Shown: positions 22,722 through 34,990, counted from the first letter of the stretch. The stretch is DNA of 64,000 nucleotides from Chamaecyparis obtusa (GCA_027943335.1 BSBK01006031.1:624001-688000), one strand, 5' to 3'. Translations and numbers: made by a program. Notes: a model not told the origin generated them from the sequence alone.

Positions 22722-22868
22722 TACAAGATGTGGGCAATGGCTATGCAGGCATATAAATAGACAACTTACCAAAGGGAAAAAAGTATACTTAGTTTTATTT
22801 CTAAAAAATTTTCCCCTTGGTAAGTTATCTATTTATATGCCTACATAACCGCTGCCCAAGATGTGTAC
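22722..22868. repeat. Long imperfect hairpin (foldback/MITE or miRNA-like)
   Basis: The left arm at 22731-22778 and right arm at 22811-22858 are inverted copies of about 48 bp. Both contain GGCATATAAATAGAYAACTT (right arm read on the minus strand). Only about six mismatches occur, all transitions, and the loop is about 32 bp. Weaker pairing extends a further 10 bp outward. No target duplication is clear. Confidence 0.75.
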
Positions 22869-23099
22869 ATGTTCCGGTCCTTCTGTAAACTGTTTGAAAT
22901 AATTGTAAGGCATACATTAATATGTGGGAGTCATACACTAACCTTTTATTCAATTTACGTACTACACATTAAATTAGCATAAGTTGCATGCTCATCACGA
23001 CATATTTATATAGTACTTATAAAATGACACCCATCTTATCTCTGAACAAAAAAATACACATGCCAATTACTCTTCCCAAAACAATGTAGTATGATGTGT

Positions 23100-23221
23100 G
23101 AATACACACCCCCAGTACTCCTCCCACAAATATGTCATCATAGAAGAAACCATGATGTTCACCAAGTTAATTTCTTATAGAATTCTCTTCTTCCCCCAAA
23201 TGAAAGGAATGTGGTTGACAT
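23100..23221 (-). pseudogene. Sulfotransferase N-terminal fragment 1
   Basis: Starts at a Met codon (23221) reading MSTTFLSFGGRRE, then after a frameshift LGEHHGFFYDDIFVGGV. It is homologous to fragments 2 and 3. Identification rests on fragment 2, which still has the cofactor-binding loop. Nothing beyond the first 40 or so codons survives. Read as a decayed cytosolic sulfotransferase first exon. Confidence 0.6.
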
Positions 23222-24330
23222 ATTCAAGAAAATGGTAGACAATCTATGAAGGGATAAGTGGCAGGTTGAGTGGACAAATAACAACAATGAGTTTTAGTGG
23301 AGAAGACTCAGTAGTTGAATATCTTAATTTCACATTTCTCAAAATTGTACATAATTTTTTTAAATCATGCAAATATTTTATAACAACTTACTTGGAAAGT
23401 CCCATGCTTATAACTAAGGTTTCAGAGCCACATCATCAAATATTATGCCCCATCAGCATACATTTTGCTAAGGTATCCAAAACAATCCAAAGAAGAAGTG
23501 AGACCAATCGTAGTGGACTAGGGACTCGCATACATGTGTAGTTGATGTGACATCACATGATTGGTTGGCTTTTAGAATAATGGATATATTTCATACAATT
23601 ATGGGTAGTTAGCATTATCAAAAACAACTTTAAAGTCACAACTATTCATAGGATGTTCTCAAAACTATTGGATACTAAATCAAAAAGTGGAGGAATTAAA
23701 TTAACAACGGTTATCACAACCATTGGAACTTGTTCAAGTATTGATTCCTCTCCCCTATCTCTTAATATAAATATAAGTGTGAATCTTCTAGTATAGAGAT
23801 GAAAACACTTCTCATAAAAGGTGTGTTTAATAATGGAGGACAATTTTAATTTAAGTAGACAAATGTCATATTTCTTGTCATATCATGTTTAGGTTGTTGA
23901 GACCACTTGGGCTACTTGGAATATAGCAATTGCATATGCTTAGATTTAGTTACAAGAAATATTTTAAATAAGATTCAAATATTTTTATAATGTTAAATAA
24001 ACTATTTCCCTATGGCTTTATATGGAAATGGTGTCACTTCATGGATCTAATATCTAACTTTAGATTTGATAAAAGGATCAAATTATAGATTTTTTTCTTT
24101 TATCTATCTTCTATCTTGTCAAAAGCACACAAGGAATCAAGTTTTGCTTAATGGAAGGTTCCAACATCTAAAATGGACGAGGTCTTGATCATGCTTAGAC
24201 GAATTTGGTGGAAAAGATACCCCTTAGTCCTTTGCTCATATTGAGGGAAGTGCAACCTTAAGACTGATCTTCATCTATTTTTTTAAAGTACCTTATACAT
24301 GCTAGTTATGAGCTAGAAATAGATATTGAC
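23222..24330. repeat. Upstream flank of sulfotransferase fragment 1, duplicated
   Basis: Blocks of this region recur in the same order upstream of fragment 3 (25402-25860). Examples are the caatctatgaagggataagt block (near 23243 and 25421) and a TTTATAATGTTAAATA stretch followed by a transcript-sized AT-rich run. This is a segmental duplication that included the gene start and its 5' flank. No other gene is seen. Confidence 0.65.
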
Positions 24331-24840
24331 ACAAAAATATAGAAGACACGTGTTAACTTTAGAGCATTCACTAGTGACTATTTCTTATTTTTTCAAAAGG
24401 TCTTATTGTTATAGAATTTTATGTAAATGTTAATTAGTATTATTAACATAAGAAAAACCGCTATATAAAAAAATCATAGTTAACATGTATGATTAAAAGG
24501 AGAGAGAGAAAGAGTATATATGCATTTCATATTTTTCAAAACAAAAATAATAATCTTTACATTCATGCTTTAAGAAAAAATAAATATTCACAATTTCAAT
24601 GACAAATCTTGTAAAATATTGAAATACTATATATTTTAATTGAGTAAGGTTTATTTTATATTGATTATTTATTGTAATCTTTGTATTGAGAACAGGCAAA
24701 GTTCATTGAATATTGAATAATTATAATAAATTTATTGTATTCATTCTATTATTATATCAATATCTAATATAATATTCTCAAAATCCACCCGGCTGCTCAT
24801 TTCTAGAGTGAAATGATTCTAGATTTTAACCATCCTATTC
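24331..24840. other. AT-rich DNA, no gene seen
   Basis: No coding content recognised on either strand. Confidence 0.5.
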
Positions 24841-25062
24841 GCTCATAATGCTGGCAATGATAGATTTCAACCAGGTAATTCCTGTCTTCATTCCAGAGCA
24901 CACAAAGACATCATCCTCCCATGCTTTTAACTGTGAGTACATTTTTGTCACTCCGTCCACAACCACGCTTTCATAGAAGAAACCATCATGTTCAACAAGT
25001 TAAATTCCATACGGGCTTTCTGGTCTTCCACCAGATGAAGAGAAGGCTAAGGTTGTAGCCAC
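24841..25062 (-). pseudogene. Sulfotransferase N-terminal fragment 2 with PAPS loop
   Basis: The minus strand reads LAFSSSGGRPESPYGI, a stop, LVEHDGFFYESVVVDGV, then DDVFVCSGMKTGITWLKSII. The last part corresponds to the 5'-phosphosulfate-binding loop of cytosolic sulfotransferases (family form YPKTGTTWLK), here with YP changed and the first Thr replaced by Ile. These enzymes move sulfate from PAPS to small molecules. The start codon is GTG instead of ATG, there is an in-frame TAA before LVEH, and the sequence ends after about 70 codons. A gene relic. Confidence 0.72.
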
Positions 25063-25249
25063 ACTGAAGCAGAGGGTGCAGATTTCATAAAGAGATAAAT
25101 GATAACAAAGAGTAGCTATATCTCTTTATATAAGGACAAATATATCATTTCTAATTTGCACGTTTGATAATGGACAACCTTTTTTATTTACGCTTGTTTT
25201 TTAAATTTACATTCGATAGAGGTTAAGAGAACTAATGATAACAGAGGGT

Positions 25250-25401
25250 GCAGATTGCATAAAGAGATAAGTGACATATTTGTACAAGCCCGTTACTCCT
25301 CCAAAAAGCATGTTTTTGTAAAGGAAATCATCATGTTCGACAAGTTCAATTCCATTTAGACTTTTTCTTCTTGCACCGAATGAAGGGAAGGCGATTGTCA
25401 T
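25250..25401 (-). pseudogene. Sulfotransferase N-terminal fragment 3
   Basis: From the Met at 25401: MTIAFPSFGARRKSLNGIEL, then VEHDDFLYKNMLFGGV. This is the best preserved start of the three, with no stop through about 45 codons. It loses similarity before the PAPS loop. The upstream flank is shared with fragment 1. Confidence 0.65.
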
Positions 25402-25860
25402 ATTCAAGCAAATCAATCTATGAAGGGATAAGTGGCAAGTTGAGAGTCTGAATGATAACAAAGAAGATAAGAATAAGCATCGATATCGTGGACAGAGATA
25501 AAAACACTGTTCTTGAGAGGCACGTCCAATAATTGAGGACATCTTTACTTTGATCTCGTAAAAGACTGATTTCTGGTCGTAACATCTTAAGGCTTGAAAG
25601 GCCATTTTCGTTAGTTGAAACACATTAGTTGCGTATGTTGCTGCAAATCATTTTAATAAGAATCACATTTTTTATAATGTTAAATACAGTATTTTTCCAT
25701 TGCTTCACATGTAGATGTCGTCACTCCATAGATCCAACACCTTATTTTAGATTTGATGAGTGGACATTTAAATTTACAACACCAGATCATAGATTTCTTC
25801 TCTCCTCAATCTTTTATTTTGTAAAAAGCACCTTATGCATGTTAATCATGACCTAAAAAG
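25402..25860. repeat. Upstream flank of sulfotransferase fragment 3, duplicated
   Basis: Colinear with 23222-24330 but shorter; ends near a shared aaagcaccttatgcatgtta-type block (compare 24285-24305). Confidence 0.65.
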
Positions 25861-26163
25861 ATTATTAAATTTTCAATGCATAAACCATAAATTTTTTATT
25901 ATATAATATTGAAAAAATTATTAGTTCTGTCACAACTACTTATGCATCTATTGCATTCTATTTTTTTATCAACTTAGTGAATCACCATATAGAATTAAAA
26001 AATATGAACAATACTTTTAGAGTATATATATACTTTATATTTTTTAAAAATTTAAAAATATCATCTATTTATTTCTATTCGTGAACATTGCAAACAATGA
26101 GTGCAAAATTCTTTCTTTTCTTTGCAGGAATTACAGATCTCATTAATTGTCAAATATGTTGAA
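25861..26163. other. AT-rich DNA, no gene seen
   Basis: Spacer before the LINE 1 3' end. Confidence 0.5.
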
Positions 26164-26172
26164 TTTTTTTTT
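26164..26172 (-). other. Poly(A) tail marking the LINE 1 3' end
   Basis: Nine T on the plus strand right after the 3' UTR, preceded on the minus strand by TTCTTAATAT. Short, as in an old insertion. Confidence 0.55.
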
Positions 26173-26476
26173 ATATTAAGAATCGAGAGTTCAAAAATAA
26201 AGAGGCCAGGCCTCACCAAAACGGGCTGTCACCACCAACGGACAGCAAACAAAAGAGTAACCGAAGGGTGCCAACAAGTACAAAAATGTCTAAGTCTACT
26301 AACTTGCATTAAGAAAAGAAATGAAACCACAAGAACAACATCAGCAAAGGATGCCATCATAGGCCTCAACCCAGGCCATCCACCCCTAAGGGCCTTCCAT
26401 CCAAATAATGATCTTTTGGCTTTGGATCTGTGTGCAGCATCTCCACTGGTTTGAGGGAGAGCACCATCTTGTTCCT

Positions 26477-29400
26477 AACTTAATCATTTAGCTGCTTAAG
26501 GGCCTCCTCAAAGGATGAGCAGTTGTTCATGTTTCTCTTCCACATGTATCCATCCTTCATTTTGTAGATGAACATAGAGGTGTGACCATCTCTAAGGAAT
26601 CGCAAGAGCTTGTTCCTCTCTAGGTTCATAGTGAAGGAGACCTGCACAACAATTTTAAAAAGAGTGAGTCTTCGAAAAGACTCAGTATGGGCCTTGGCTT
26701 GGCCATCAAATCTATCAGCATTTCTAATTTTCAAAATATACAATAAGATATTAGCAGATAATATAAACCAGAATAAATTAGCATCCTTTTTTAATCCTTG
26801 GATGTAACCAAAGACAACTTCCATAATGTTCACCAAATTGAGAATAGAGAAACCAAACATCAACCAGATTTCCTTAGCAATGGAACGATAAAAAAAATAT
26901 GTCTGCTAGTCTCAGGAAGTTTACAAATGGAATAGATATCAGTAGAGTCAAAAATCCCCCTTATGGGAAGTCTGTTAAGAATTAACAGCCATTTAAAGCA
27001 TCTGATTTTTGCCTAAATCAAATTTTTCTAGAGCCTGCTGAAGTTTTTCTACCACTGAGCCATAGAGAGATTAGAATACCACAAAGTGTTAACATAATCA
27101 ATAATATAATTATCAGAGATAAGGAGAGAGTAAATATTCTAAGCCTTAATTTTAATCAGAAGAGTACCATCAACACATTTAAAAGTAAAAAATCTATGAG
27201 AATCAACATCACAATCCTTAGGAAGGTCAAAAGAAGCACAAGCATGCTTGATCATATTGTAATTCCTTTTGTGGGTAGGGGGAAGATTATATTTCAGGTT
27301 GAGATCATCCCATGGCATAAGAGAATCATGATCAAGAACATCAATTAGGAGTTTAATCCATTTGTTGGGCCAACTTTTAGTTGAGAAGCCCTAAGTAAGG
27401 ACTGAGAGCTTTCCAACATGAGAGAGATTCCACCATAAAGACCTTTCACCATGAATTAGGTTATCATTGCAAACTCTAGTGTTGACAAAAAACCCCCTAA
27501 CCTATTCCCAGGCTTACCAGATAGATATGAGCACACAAGAGCCTTGGACCAAAATAGAAAAAGCTCTAGCAACAAGGTCAGTAAAGGGGATCCCCATCAA
27601 AGATTTGGCCTTTTTAGAGACACCCCTCTCAATATTGCTCCTGATCAAGACTTTACAGGGCTCTTTCCCTTCAAAGACATGAAAGATTCATTTGGCGGCA
27701 AGGGCAATACCTTGAGTCCTAAGATCTTTAAGGCAAGGACCTCCATCACCCTTCTCAATGTGACACCAACCCCATTTAACAAAATGCATTTGATTGTTAC
27801 CTTTACCATCATACCAGAGGAAGATTTTGACTTCTTTTTAGATCTCAAAGATCTCATAATTATTGAACATCCAAATAGATGAGTAATAGATATAATAACA
27901 AGAGAGGATTTTCTGGAAAACTTGAACCTTTTAAGTCAAGGAGATGGACCTATTGTTCCAAGTATTGGGCTTCTTATCAATCTTCTCCTTGACCCACAAC
28001 CACATGTCCTTGAGGGAGGGGGAGACAAAGAAAGGCACGCCAAGATATCTCACAATTTTTCTAGGTCCTCCCCATTCGTAACCAAGGTCTCTAAGACAAT
28101 CAGGGGGGTCCTCCTTCCATCTAAGGAAGATAGATATGGTCTGAGAGATTCTAGCTTCAGAAATAGAGCCAAAATGTTGAATCTTAAGGCTAAGGTTTTC
28201 CATGTTTTACTTAGCAAGTTAAAAAAAAGGAGCAGTGTCATCAGAAAAATGTATGTTGAGTAATTCATTATCATCAGGGAGCCTAATCCCCAAAACTTTG
28301 GGGGAGAGAGAATCATCCCTAAGAGGTATAATAGAGCATCAGATAAAAAAATAATAGGGGCCAAGGGGCACCCCTGCCTAATGGAGCGAGACAAAAGGAT
28401 GGGAGTAGAAAGGGAGCCATTAACATCAATCTGGGGAGAAGCATCTTGAAGCAGTACCTTAACAAACAAGCAAAACATAGAAGGGAAGCCAAACACTTCT
28501 AGCATCATAATAATGAAATGCCATTTAACCCATGATCATAGGCCTTGTCATAATCAAGGAGAAACATAGAAGTATCTTGATCAAAGACTCTATCCCACTC
28601 CATGGCTTCCCATCTAGTGATGAGGTTTTTAAGAATATATCTACCTTTAATAAAATTGGTTTGAGTGAAGCAGATGAAATTGGGTAGGATTTTTTCCAAC
28701 CGAATGGCAAGCAGCTTAGCTAGGATCTTGTAGGACATATTGAGAAATGTAATGGGCCTCCAATATTTTATGAGGGCCTTTTCCCCATCCTTGGGAATAA
28801 GTTTTGTGATGCCCCTATTGATGCTATTTCCAAGGGAGCCCTTAGAGACAACCTCATTATAAATATCCAAAAGGTTAGAGCAAATCCACTTACTGTTAGC
28901 TTTGTAGAACTCAATGGGGAACCCATCAGTTCCCGGGAATTTATCAATGTGAAGGGACTTGATGGTAGATTGAATTTCATCAATATAAAAGGGGTTCTTG
29001 AGAAGGTCGGACTCCTCTTCAGAAATCCTCTTGGGGATATAGTTTTATAGTTGTTTGTAAGCTCCGTAGAAGTAGCAGAATCCTTCGAGGTAAAAATATT
29101 CTTATAGAAGAGAGAAAAGGCTTCCTTAATTCTTTATAAGTCAAGGACCTCATTCCCATGAATGTAAAGTCTATCAATTTTCTAACAACTATGTTTATGT
29201 TTAAGGAGGTTATAGAAGATCTTGGAGCCCTTATCTCCAAATTAAAGCCAGTGGTTGTGGGCCCTAATCATATTTCCCTTGATCTTGACATGTTGGTGGA
29301 TTCTAAGGGCATCTCTAGCATTAGAAACATGCATGGTCATGATAGGGAAGGAGGGGTTAAGTTGTACATTATTTTCCAAAAGAAACAAGTTATGATTAAG

Positions 29401-30337
29401 AGTTTTTTCTTTAAATCTGAAATCTTTGGCCCTTTTTTGACCACTAGTTTACAACACTTTTTGTCATGAGGTAACATTATAACTCCATTTGTCAATATGG
29501 GAGTTAAGGTACTTATTATCCATGTTGATAAGTCTGATAATATTATTGGAAGCAAAGACATCTAAATCATTGAGAAAATTAGTGTTAAGGATAAACTTAT
29601 TTTCCCCCCTTGGTAATAGGAATAGAGCTAGCCATCTTGATGTGAGCATAAATAGGGTGATTGTTTGAGAGAGAGTAGGGCCAGACAACAACACAATTTC
29701 CTTGGTCAATAGGGGAAAAAGAGAAAATATTATTGTTTCCATAAAATTGGTCAAGCCTCCAGTAGATCCTATTACATCCTTTTTGAAAGTTGCACCAAGT
29801 ATTCCAAAGACCCCTAGAATCAGTCTTGTTGCCAAGAAAAGGATCAAATAGATTTTTAGTAGATTTCATTTTCTCCTAATGGTCCTTTTTAGAGCCTTTC
29901 CAATCAAAAGGATTACCACCCATTTTATCAACATAATCCTCCATCACAAATGGAGGAAATCCAGTCCCAAAGGGTGCATCTTTCTTTATAGTCATTAGGG
30001 GTGTAAATAGAGTAGATCCCAAAAGGGGTGCTATCAATATTGATAGAGGCCAAAACAGGCCTGCTACATGGTGAACAACCTATATCAATGATGTGGCTAG
30101 ACCATTTATATTTAATGAGAAATCCAACACCACATTTTCCTTTGCAATGATTGGAGCATATTTTCATAGAGTCTTTCCAGATGAAATTGAGATAAGTGTC
30201 GAAGGTAAAATTAATAGATTTTAGCTCTTACGACAGTAAAAATTCAATGTTATATTATGAGAGTCGAGGAAACGTTTAACAATATGTTTTCTATCCAGGG
30301 ATTTTAGACCCCTAATATTCTATGAGATGTATTTCAT
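26477..30337 (-). pseudogene. LINE 1 ORF2: endonuclease and reverse transcriptase
   Basis: Starts with the endonuclease opening M-K-Y-I-S-x-N-I-R-G-L near 30335. Then come IYSIYTPNDYKERCTLWDW (about 29960-30030) and RIYWRLDQFYGN (about 29740). RT blocks follow: LIPKDGEKALIKYWRPITFL (about 28750), FIKGRYILKNLI, FLLDYDKAYD, RSIRQGCPLAPIIF (about 28370), and the catalytic FSDD at 28233-28250 (family form FADD). After the zinc-binding region near 27000 the protein ends at 26477 with FEEALKQLND. There is no RNase H, unlike LINE 2. Broken by more than ten stops or frameshifts. Confidence 0.85.
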
Positions 30338-31980
30338 GGAAAATAATGGGGGGGGGGGAGTTACACTTTCTTAGCAGCAAGACTGTTGCTATCACCAACA
30401 GGGGACCCTTGCCATTCTTTTCTTTGCTAGAAGAGACCTTGTTCTTAGAGCCCAAGGGTTGACCTATTCTATTGGGTTTGGGGAAACCCTCAATTTTCTC
30501 ATCAAGGTCATTACCAGAGTCATCCTCACCTTGTGAGATATTCCCAAAAGGAGGTTCCTCAAAGGAAGAATCTTGAATAGGGGAAGCATTCACATTAATC
30601 CAAGGCACTTGTGTGGAGAGGAGGCTAGAGGGATAAAACACAGTGTTTCTTTCTACATTAGAATCCACAATGATAACCTAAATCATAGTATCATCATCAA
30701 GTTCCTTGAAGACATTCATAGGAAAACTCCCACTGGATTTACTAGTGGTGCCAATACCTGGGGTGGGATCTTTATCCACAAGGTAGACATAGTACATATC
30801 TAATTTTATCAATGGTCAGCTACTGAGTATTTTTCCACCTGCACTTTTTGGACTTGGAGGTAACTAATTGGAAGCTATTAGAATGAATTCTATCCAAACG
30901 CTCAATATTTTATGAAACAGGTGAGCAGGATGGGGGCTTCAAAATAGTTTAATTCAAATTAGGACTAGCACCAAAAACAAGTGGACAAGAAGTGGTGGTG
31001 CCTACTGAAGTTTGATCCAACAGGGGAGAATAGTTAGACAAATTAGGGATGGGGTCTTTAATTTGGGTTCTCTGTGGGTTCAAATTTGGGAGTTTTTAAA
31101 AAAGGATAGGGAAATTTTTACAAATATGACCATCTTTTTTACAGAGAAAGCACACATTCAACCCCCCCAAAAATTCCATAGGGTAGGAGTAAATTTCTCC
31201 ATCAATATTAAGATTAATTAAATTAGGCAAGTCTATACCAAGCTTGATGGAGATGAGCACTCTGGCGTCAAGGTGTGGGATGAACCATGGAGAGTCATCC
31301 ATATAGATGAATTTACCTAAGGGAACTCCACCAATTGTGGGATGAATTTCCATAGAAATGACGGGATACTTTTAATTATAACCCATCTAGGGCTCGAAAG
31401 AGCCAGGATTTCTTTAGAGTTAGCCTCAAGAGATCAACCTAGAGCACAAAAGGAGGTTTTACCAACATTCTAGTAAACCTTTTTAAGAGCTTTAGCTTTA
31501 CTTTCATGCAAAGTAAAGAAAACAATAAGCAATTGTTTATATATTTGCCTACAAAGTGAAATTCAAAACCCTAATTTTAAATTCCTGAAATTATAGAACC
31601 AGTCATCCATGAACTTCTGCGTAGAGCATTTTTCTAAATCAGTACAAGAAAAGAATATAGCAGAATCCTTAAGCCTATTTTTTCCATTATTGATTCCACT
31701 AGTGAATAGAGTCATTAGGAGAAATGGAGATAGATATGGAGCCATGGCCAAGTTCCATACCTTCTGGACTAGCTCCATCATTCCGACCAACAACCACAAT
31801 CCTAGCATCCTTCGCCACAATAGAAGACCCACTACCAATGATATTGTTGAAGGATTTTTTGGGAGGCAAGACATGCAAGGAAATAGAAGGAGAGGGAGGA
31901 GATGGCAGAAGACCATCTGTTTCAACCTCCATAATAACACACCAAGGCATCATGATTGGCCACAAAGGGAGAGATTTAAA
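30338..31980 (-). pseudogene. LINE 1 ORF1: RNA-binding protein
   Basis: The minus-strand N-terminal part has SISLHVLPPKKSFNNIIGSG. The RNA-binding DUF4283-like section follows (AIFFSCTDLEKCSTQKFMDD). Then comes a stretch ending in a zinc knuckle CFLCKKDGHICKNFP (31096-31140), whose fourth ligand is Phe instead of Cys. An acidic tail with an AT-hook-like GQPLGSKNK is at about 30450. Several frameshifts. ORF1 proteins package LINE RNA. Confidence 0.72.
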
Positions 31981-32000
31981 GAAGAGAATGCGAATATTAA

Positions 32001-33962
32001 AAACACATTAAAGTAGTAGGGAAGATGCTCAAACCATGTGGAGGAGGGAGACCTCTTATAATATTTTACTTCTTACTATTTCTTAAACATGATGTGAATT
32101 TCTTTATATTCTTATTAAATCTTTCAACTAATTCAAATCATTTCAACAATGAGAAAATCTTGATACAAATGTAATTATTTTTAGCATGCTCTCGAATATC
32201 AATATGATATGATTACTATTTAATATATATTATTTTTTCTTTTGGAAGGTGGATGTAGACAATGTTTGCTAGTACAATATTTTTTAAAAAATAACTCTTA
32301 ATTTTGTTTAAAATTAATAAGATAGTATTAAAAAATGTTAAATCAAATATATGGAAAGATAATTCAAAGATTTCAATTCAATGTAAAAAAATTATAGATC
32401 TATTCATAATTATTAGGCACTAGCAACTATAACAATTTTATTTTTTTGATCAATAAAAAGCCTAGGCTAAGAGATTTTATCTATTATAAATGTTAAAGTT
32501 ATAGCTAGTGTCCCATTCACAGCGAGCACTGATAAGAAATAATTGGACCAAGAAAACCTTTGTTCTTACTCAAGGTTGGTCTACCTAATTCATAATATAA
32601 CTTTTACATAACATTCTACGCTGAACAACCAGCAAAAATTTAGCCTTTAGGGTATACAAGTCTTGTTTAATACATTTAAACTTATTCAAAGTTAATTTTG
32701 TAAACTATTCTTCTAATTTATCTAGATCTGATTATTTGTCTTTGCACCTCTACTATTTTATGCCATCTTAGTTTGTCTTTTGTATGAACTGATGTTTGGA
32801 ATTAACTTTGTGACCTGCATCATAACTTAAAAGAAAATGAAAACTATACCCAAAATTTGTTAAGATGTTAGTCCACTCCTTGAATGGTTCTTTAAGAATC
32901 ATAAAATCGTAAAATCATAAACAGAGTAATTGTCCAATTTAATAACCTTGGTTACCTTTAATTTTGTAGAAAACTTTAAGCCTTTTAAATATACATATAT
33001 ATGAAAGTACAGAAAAGAAGAAACCCACTTATACTTATTATAAACTGAAATTAAAACAGTCATACATAGATTTGAAACTAAATCAAATATGAGTTTATCA
33101 TTTGCTTACTCTAACCTCGAATTTTTCTATATCATATTGTTCTACTATAACCCCATTAAAGATATTACTATCATTTATGTTTACGCATCCCTAATTTCAA
33201 AATAAGTTTCAGAAATATTGGATTTTTCGTTTACTTATATGTCAATAGGTATCAATTTTTGTAAACATATAAGATATTACTGAATATCTACCATCATGCG
33301 ATCTTTATACTTAGAACAATTTTTAGTATAAATATTTATAATAAAATGAGGAAACCTAGATTAACATACACCTGAACGCAGACAACCAAGATTCTGAATA
33401 AAGAAGCAACAGACTAAGATATAGCTAAGATGATGAATCCTGAAATGGGCAACATACTCTTAATATGAAAAGAAATAACCCCAAAGATAATGAAGCCACA
33501 TAACATAAAGAGCATAAAGAGAAAATAAACAGAGGCGATGTGATGAAGACCTCTTTCTTGAGGTCATCATAGAATAAATTTTCTATGTTGATTTCAAGAA
33601 AAGAGATCTTCACAACATAACCAAGCAAGAGAAAATAGACAAAAAAAAAAATAGAGAAAATTTTTAAAAAAACATATTTCTTAAAAAAAAACTCTTAGAA
33701 AATTTCTAAAATTATCCAAAAATATGTGAAATCACTCAAAAACTTAGAAGTTATTAAAGACAAAACCTTTAAATAGATATTCTATAACAATATTCAATGA
33801 ACATTACTATAGATTGATACGAGCTCAAAATTTACCGAATAATTTTGTTTTTTGCATGTTTCAACTCTATTGGTCTTCAAACATAACATTACATTTGGTA
33901 CAACTCATCTCAAATACAAAGTTAAAGATATTTTTCATGGAGTCTAAGGGAGATTACTGATT
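32001..33962. other. AT-rich DNA, no gene seen
   Basis: Nearly 2 kb with very high A+T. Small frames exist, but none shows a recognisable domain or a homologue elsewhere in the window. No element termini found. Confidence 0.55.
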
Positions 33963-34990
33963 TCACAAGTGAGCTTCCTCAGTAGCTAATGTTTTCTTAG
34001 ATATTTTTGTATCATAATTCTCTTCCACTTCCCAGCCCCAATTGGCAATCCTATATGCTTGAACGAAAATGTTAAAACAATCATCCTCTTGTAGTCTTCT
34101 AATATGAAGGAAGTGAAACAAAAAGTTTAGATTACATTTGATGGAGGCGCATTTGTCTTCTACCAAGTTTGAGGAAAATCTATATAAGAGCCTTACAATT
34201 AATATTAAAAACTATAATAAAACCTACCTTCTAAATACAAAAAAGGGCTAGGATAATACTAGAAAGGAAAAATCCCAGGATTACTATATTATCTCCTTCC
34301 CTTTGTCACTATGATCCACCTTATATTCCTTTAAGAACAACTCCATTCCCTTCCATTCATTGCAGATCCTTACCTACATAAAATTAGGAGAAACATATAG
34401 TTCCTCTTAATTGTTGGAAGTCTCTTCTGAAAAGAATTGAAATCATTGATGATCAAAATGGGGTAAACTCAAATCATGTCATTACTGATCCCATATTCAT
34501 TACAATTAGGAATACATAAGTTATCGTCAATGTTCTCTACGACAACTTCTAACTCATTCAATGGGAATTTTTTAAACAGTTAGTTATAGAGATATCTTAT
34601 CACTACCTTTTACAATTAGGAATATAGAAGTTATAGTCAATGTTCTCTACGACAACTTCCAACTCATTCAATGGGAATTTTTTAAACAGCTAGTTATAGA
34701 GATATCTTATCACTACCTTATCCCTATCAACATAGTGGATTGTAGCCACAAATATGGCTACTATTTTGGAATTATTCTTAGGGAGAATATCCTACAGTGA
34801 GAACTCCGTGCCCATGATCTTCATTACAACCCTAAAGATAAGCTCATGTTTAACTTTCATGATCTTTCCTAATTTTATCTCTGTAATTTCTCCCCAGAAT
34901 AACATCTCTCCCTTGCCTCCTTTTATCCTAATTAGGGTGAGCATATTTCTCAATAGATCGATAATCACTTCTACAGGAATGAATTGAAAA
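33963..34990 (-). pseudogene. Remnant of an unrecognised protein-coding sequence
   Basis: From about 34985 the minus strand reads FIPVEVIIDLLRNMLTLIRI, KGGKGEMLFWGEITEIKLGK and so on to FPLNELEVVVENIDYN, open apart from two stops. It is then thrown out of frame by a 110-bp tandem duplication. A further frame at 34166-33963 (MVEDKCASIKCNLNFLFHFL) may belong to the same gene. I do not recognise the family. It lies downstream of LINE 2 RNase H in the same orientation, so it could be part of that element. Confidence 0.4.
34501..34719. repeat. 110-bp tandem duplication
   Basis: Units 34501-34610 and 34611-34719 both open with tacaattaggaata and end in cactacctt. Only a handful of substitutions separate them. 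110 is not a multiple of three, so the duplication shifts the minus-strand frame that crosses it. Confidence 0.9.

Larger units (their letters stand above)
26164..32000 (-). mobile_element. LINE 1: decayed L1-type non-LTR retrotransposon
   Basis: Near full-length on the minus strand: ORF1 (about 31980-30340), ORF2 with endonuclease, RT and C-terminal domain (30337-26477), a 3' UTR, and a short A tail (T run at 26164-26172 on the plus strand). Many stops and frameshifts. The 5' end near 32000 is approximate, and no target duplication could be matched to the 3' side. Confidence 0.82.

Noticed and set aside
26110..26454. 117-codon plus-strand frame at the left edge of LINE 1
   Set aside because: Antisense to the LINE 1 3' UTR and ORF2 end.
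30350..30358. Run of nine G as a regulatory or quadruplex element
   Set aside because: A single G run at the end of LINE 1 ORF1 is not enough for a quadruplex and is probably mutational.
33425..33628. 67-codon hydrophobic minus-strand frame
   Set aside because: Chance frame in AT-rich DNA; no conserved motif, start context or relative in the window.
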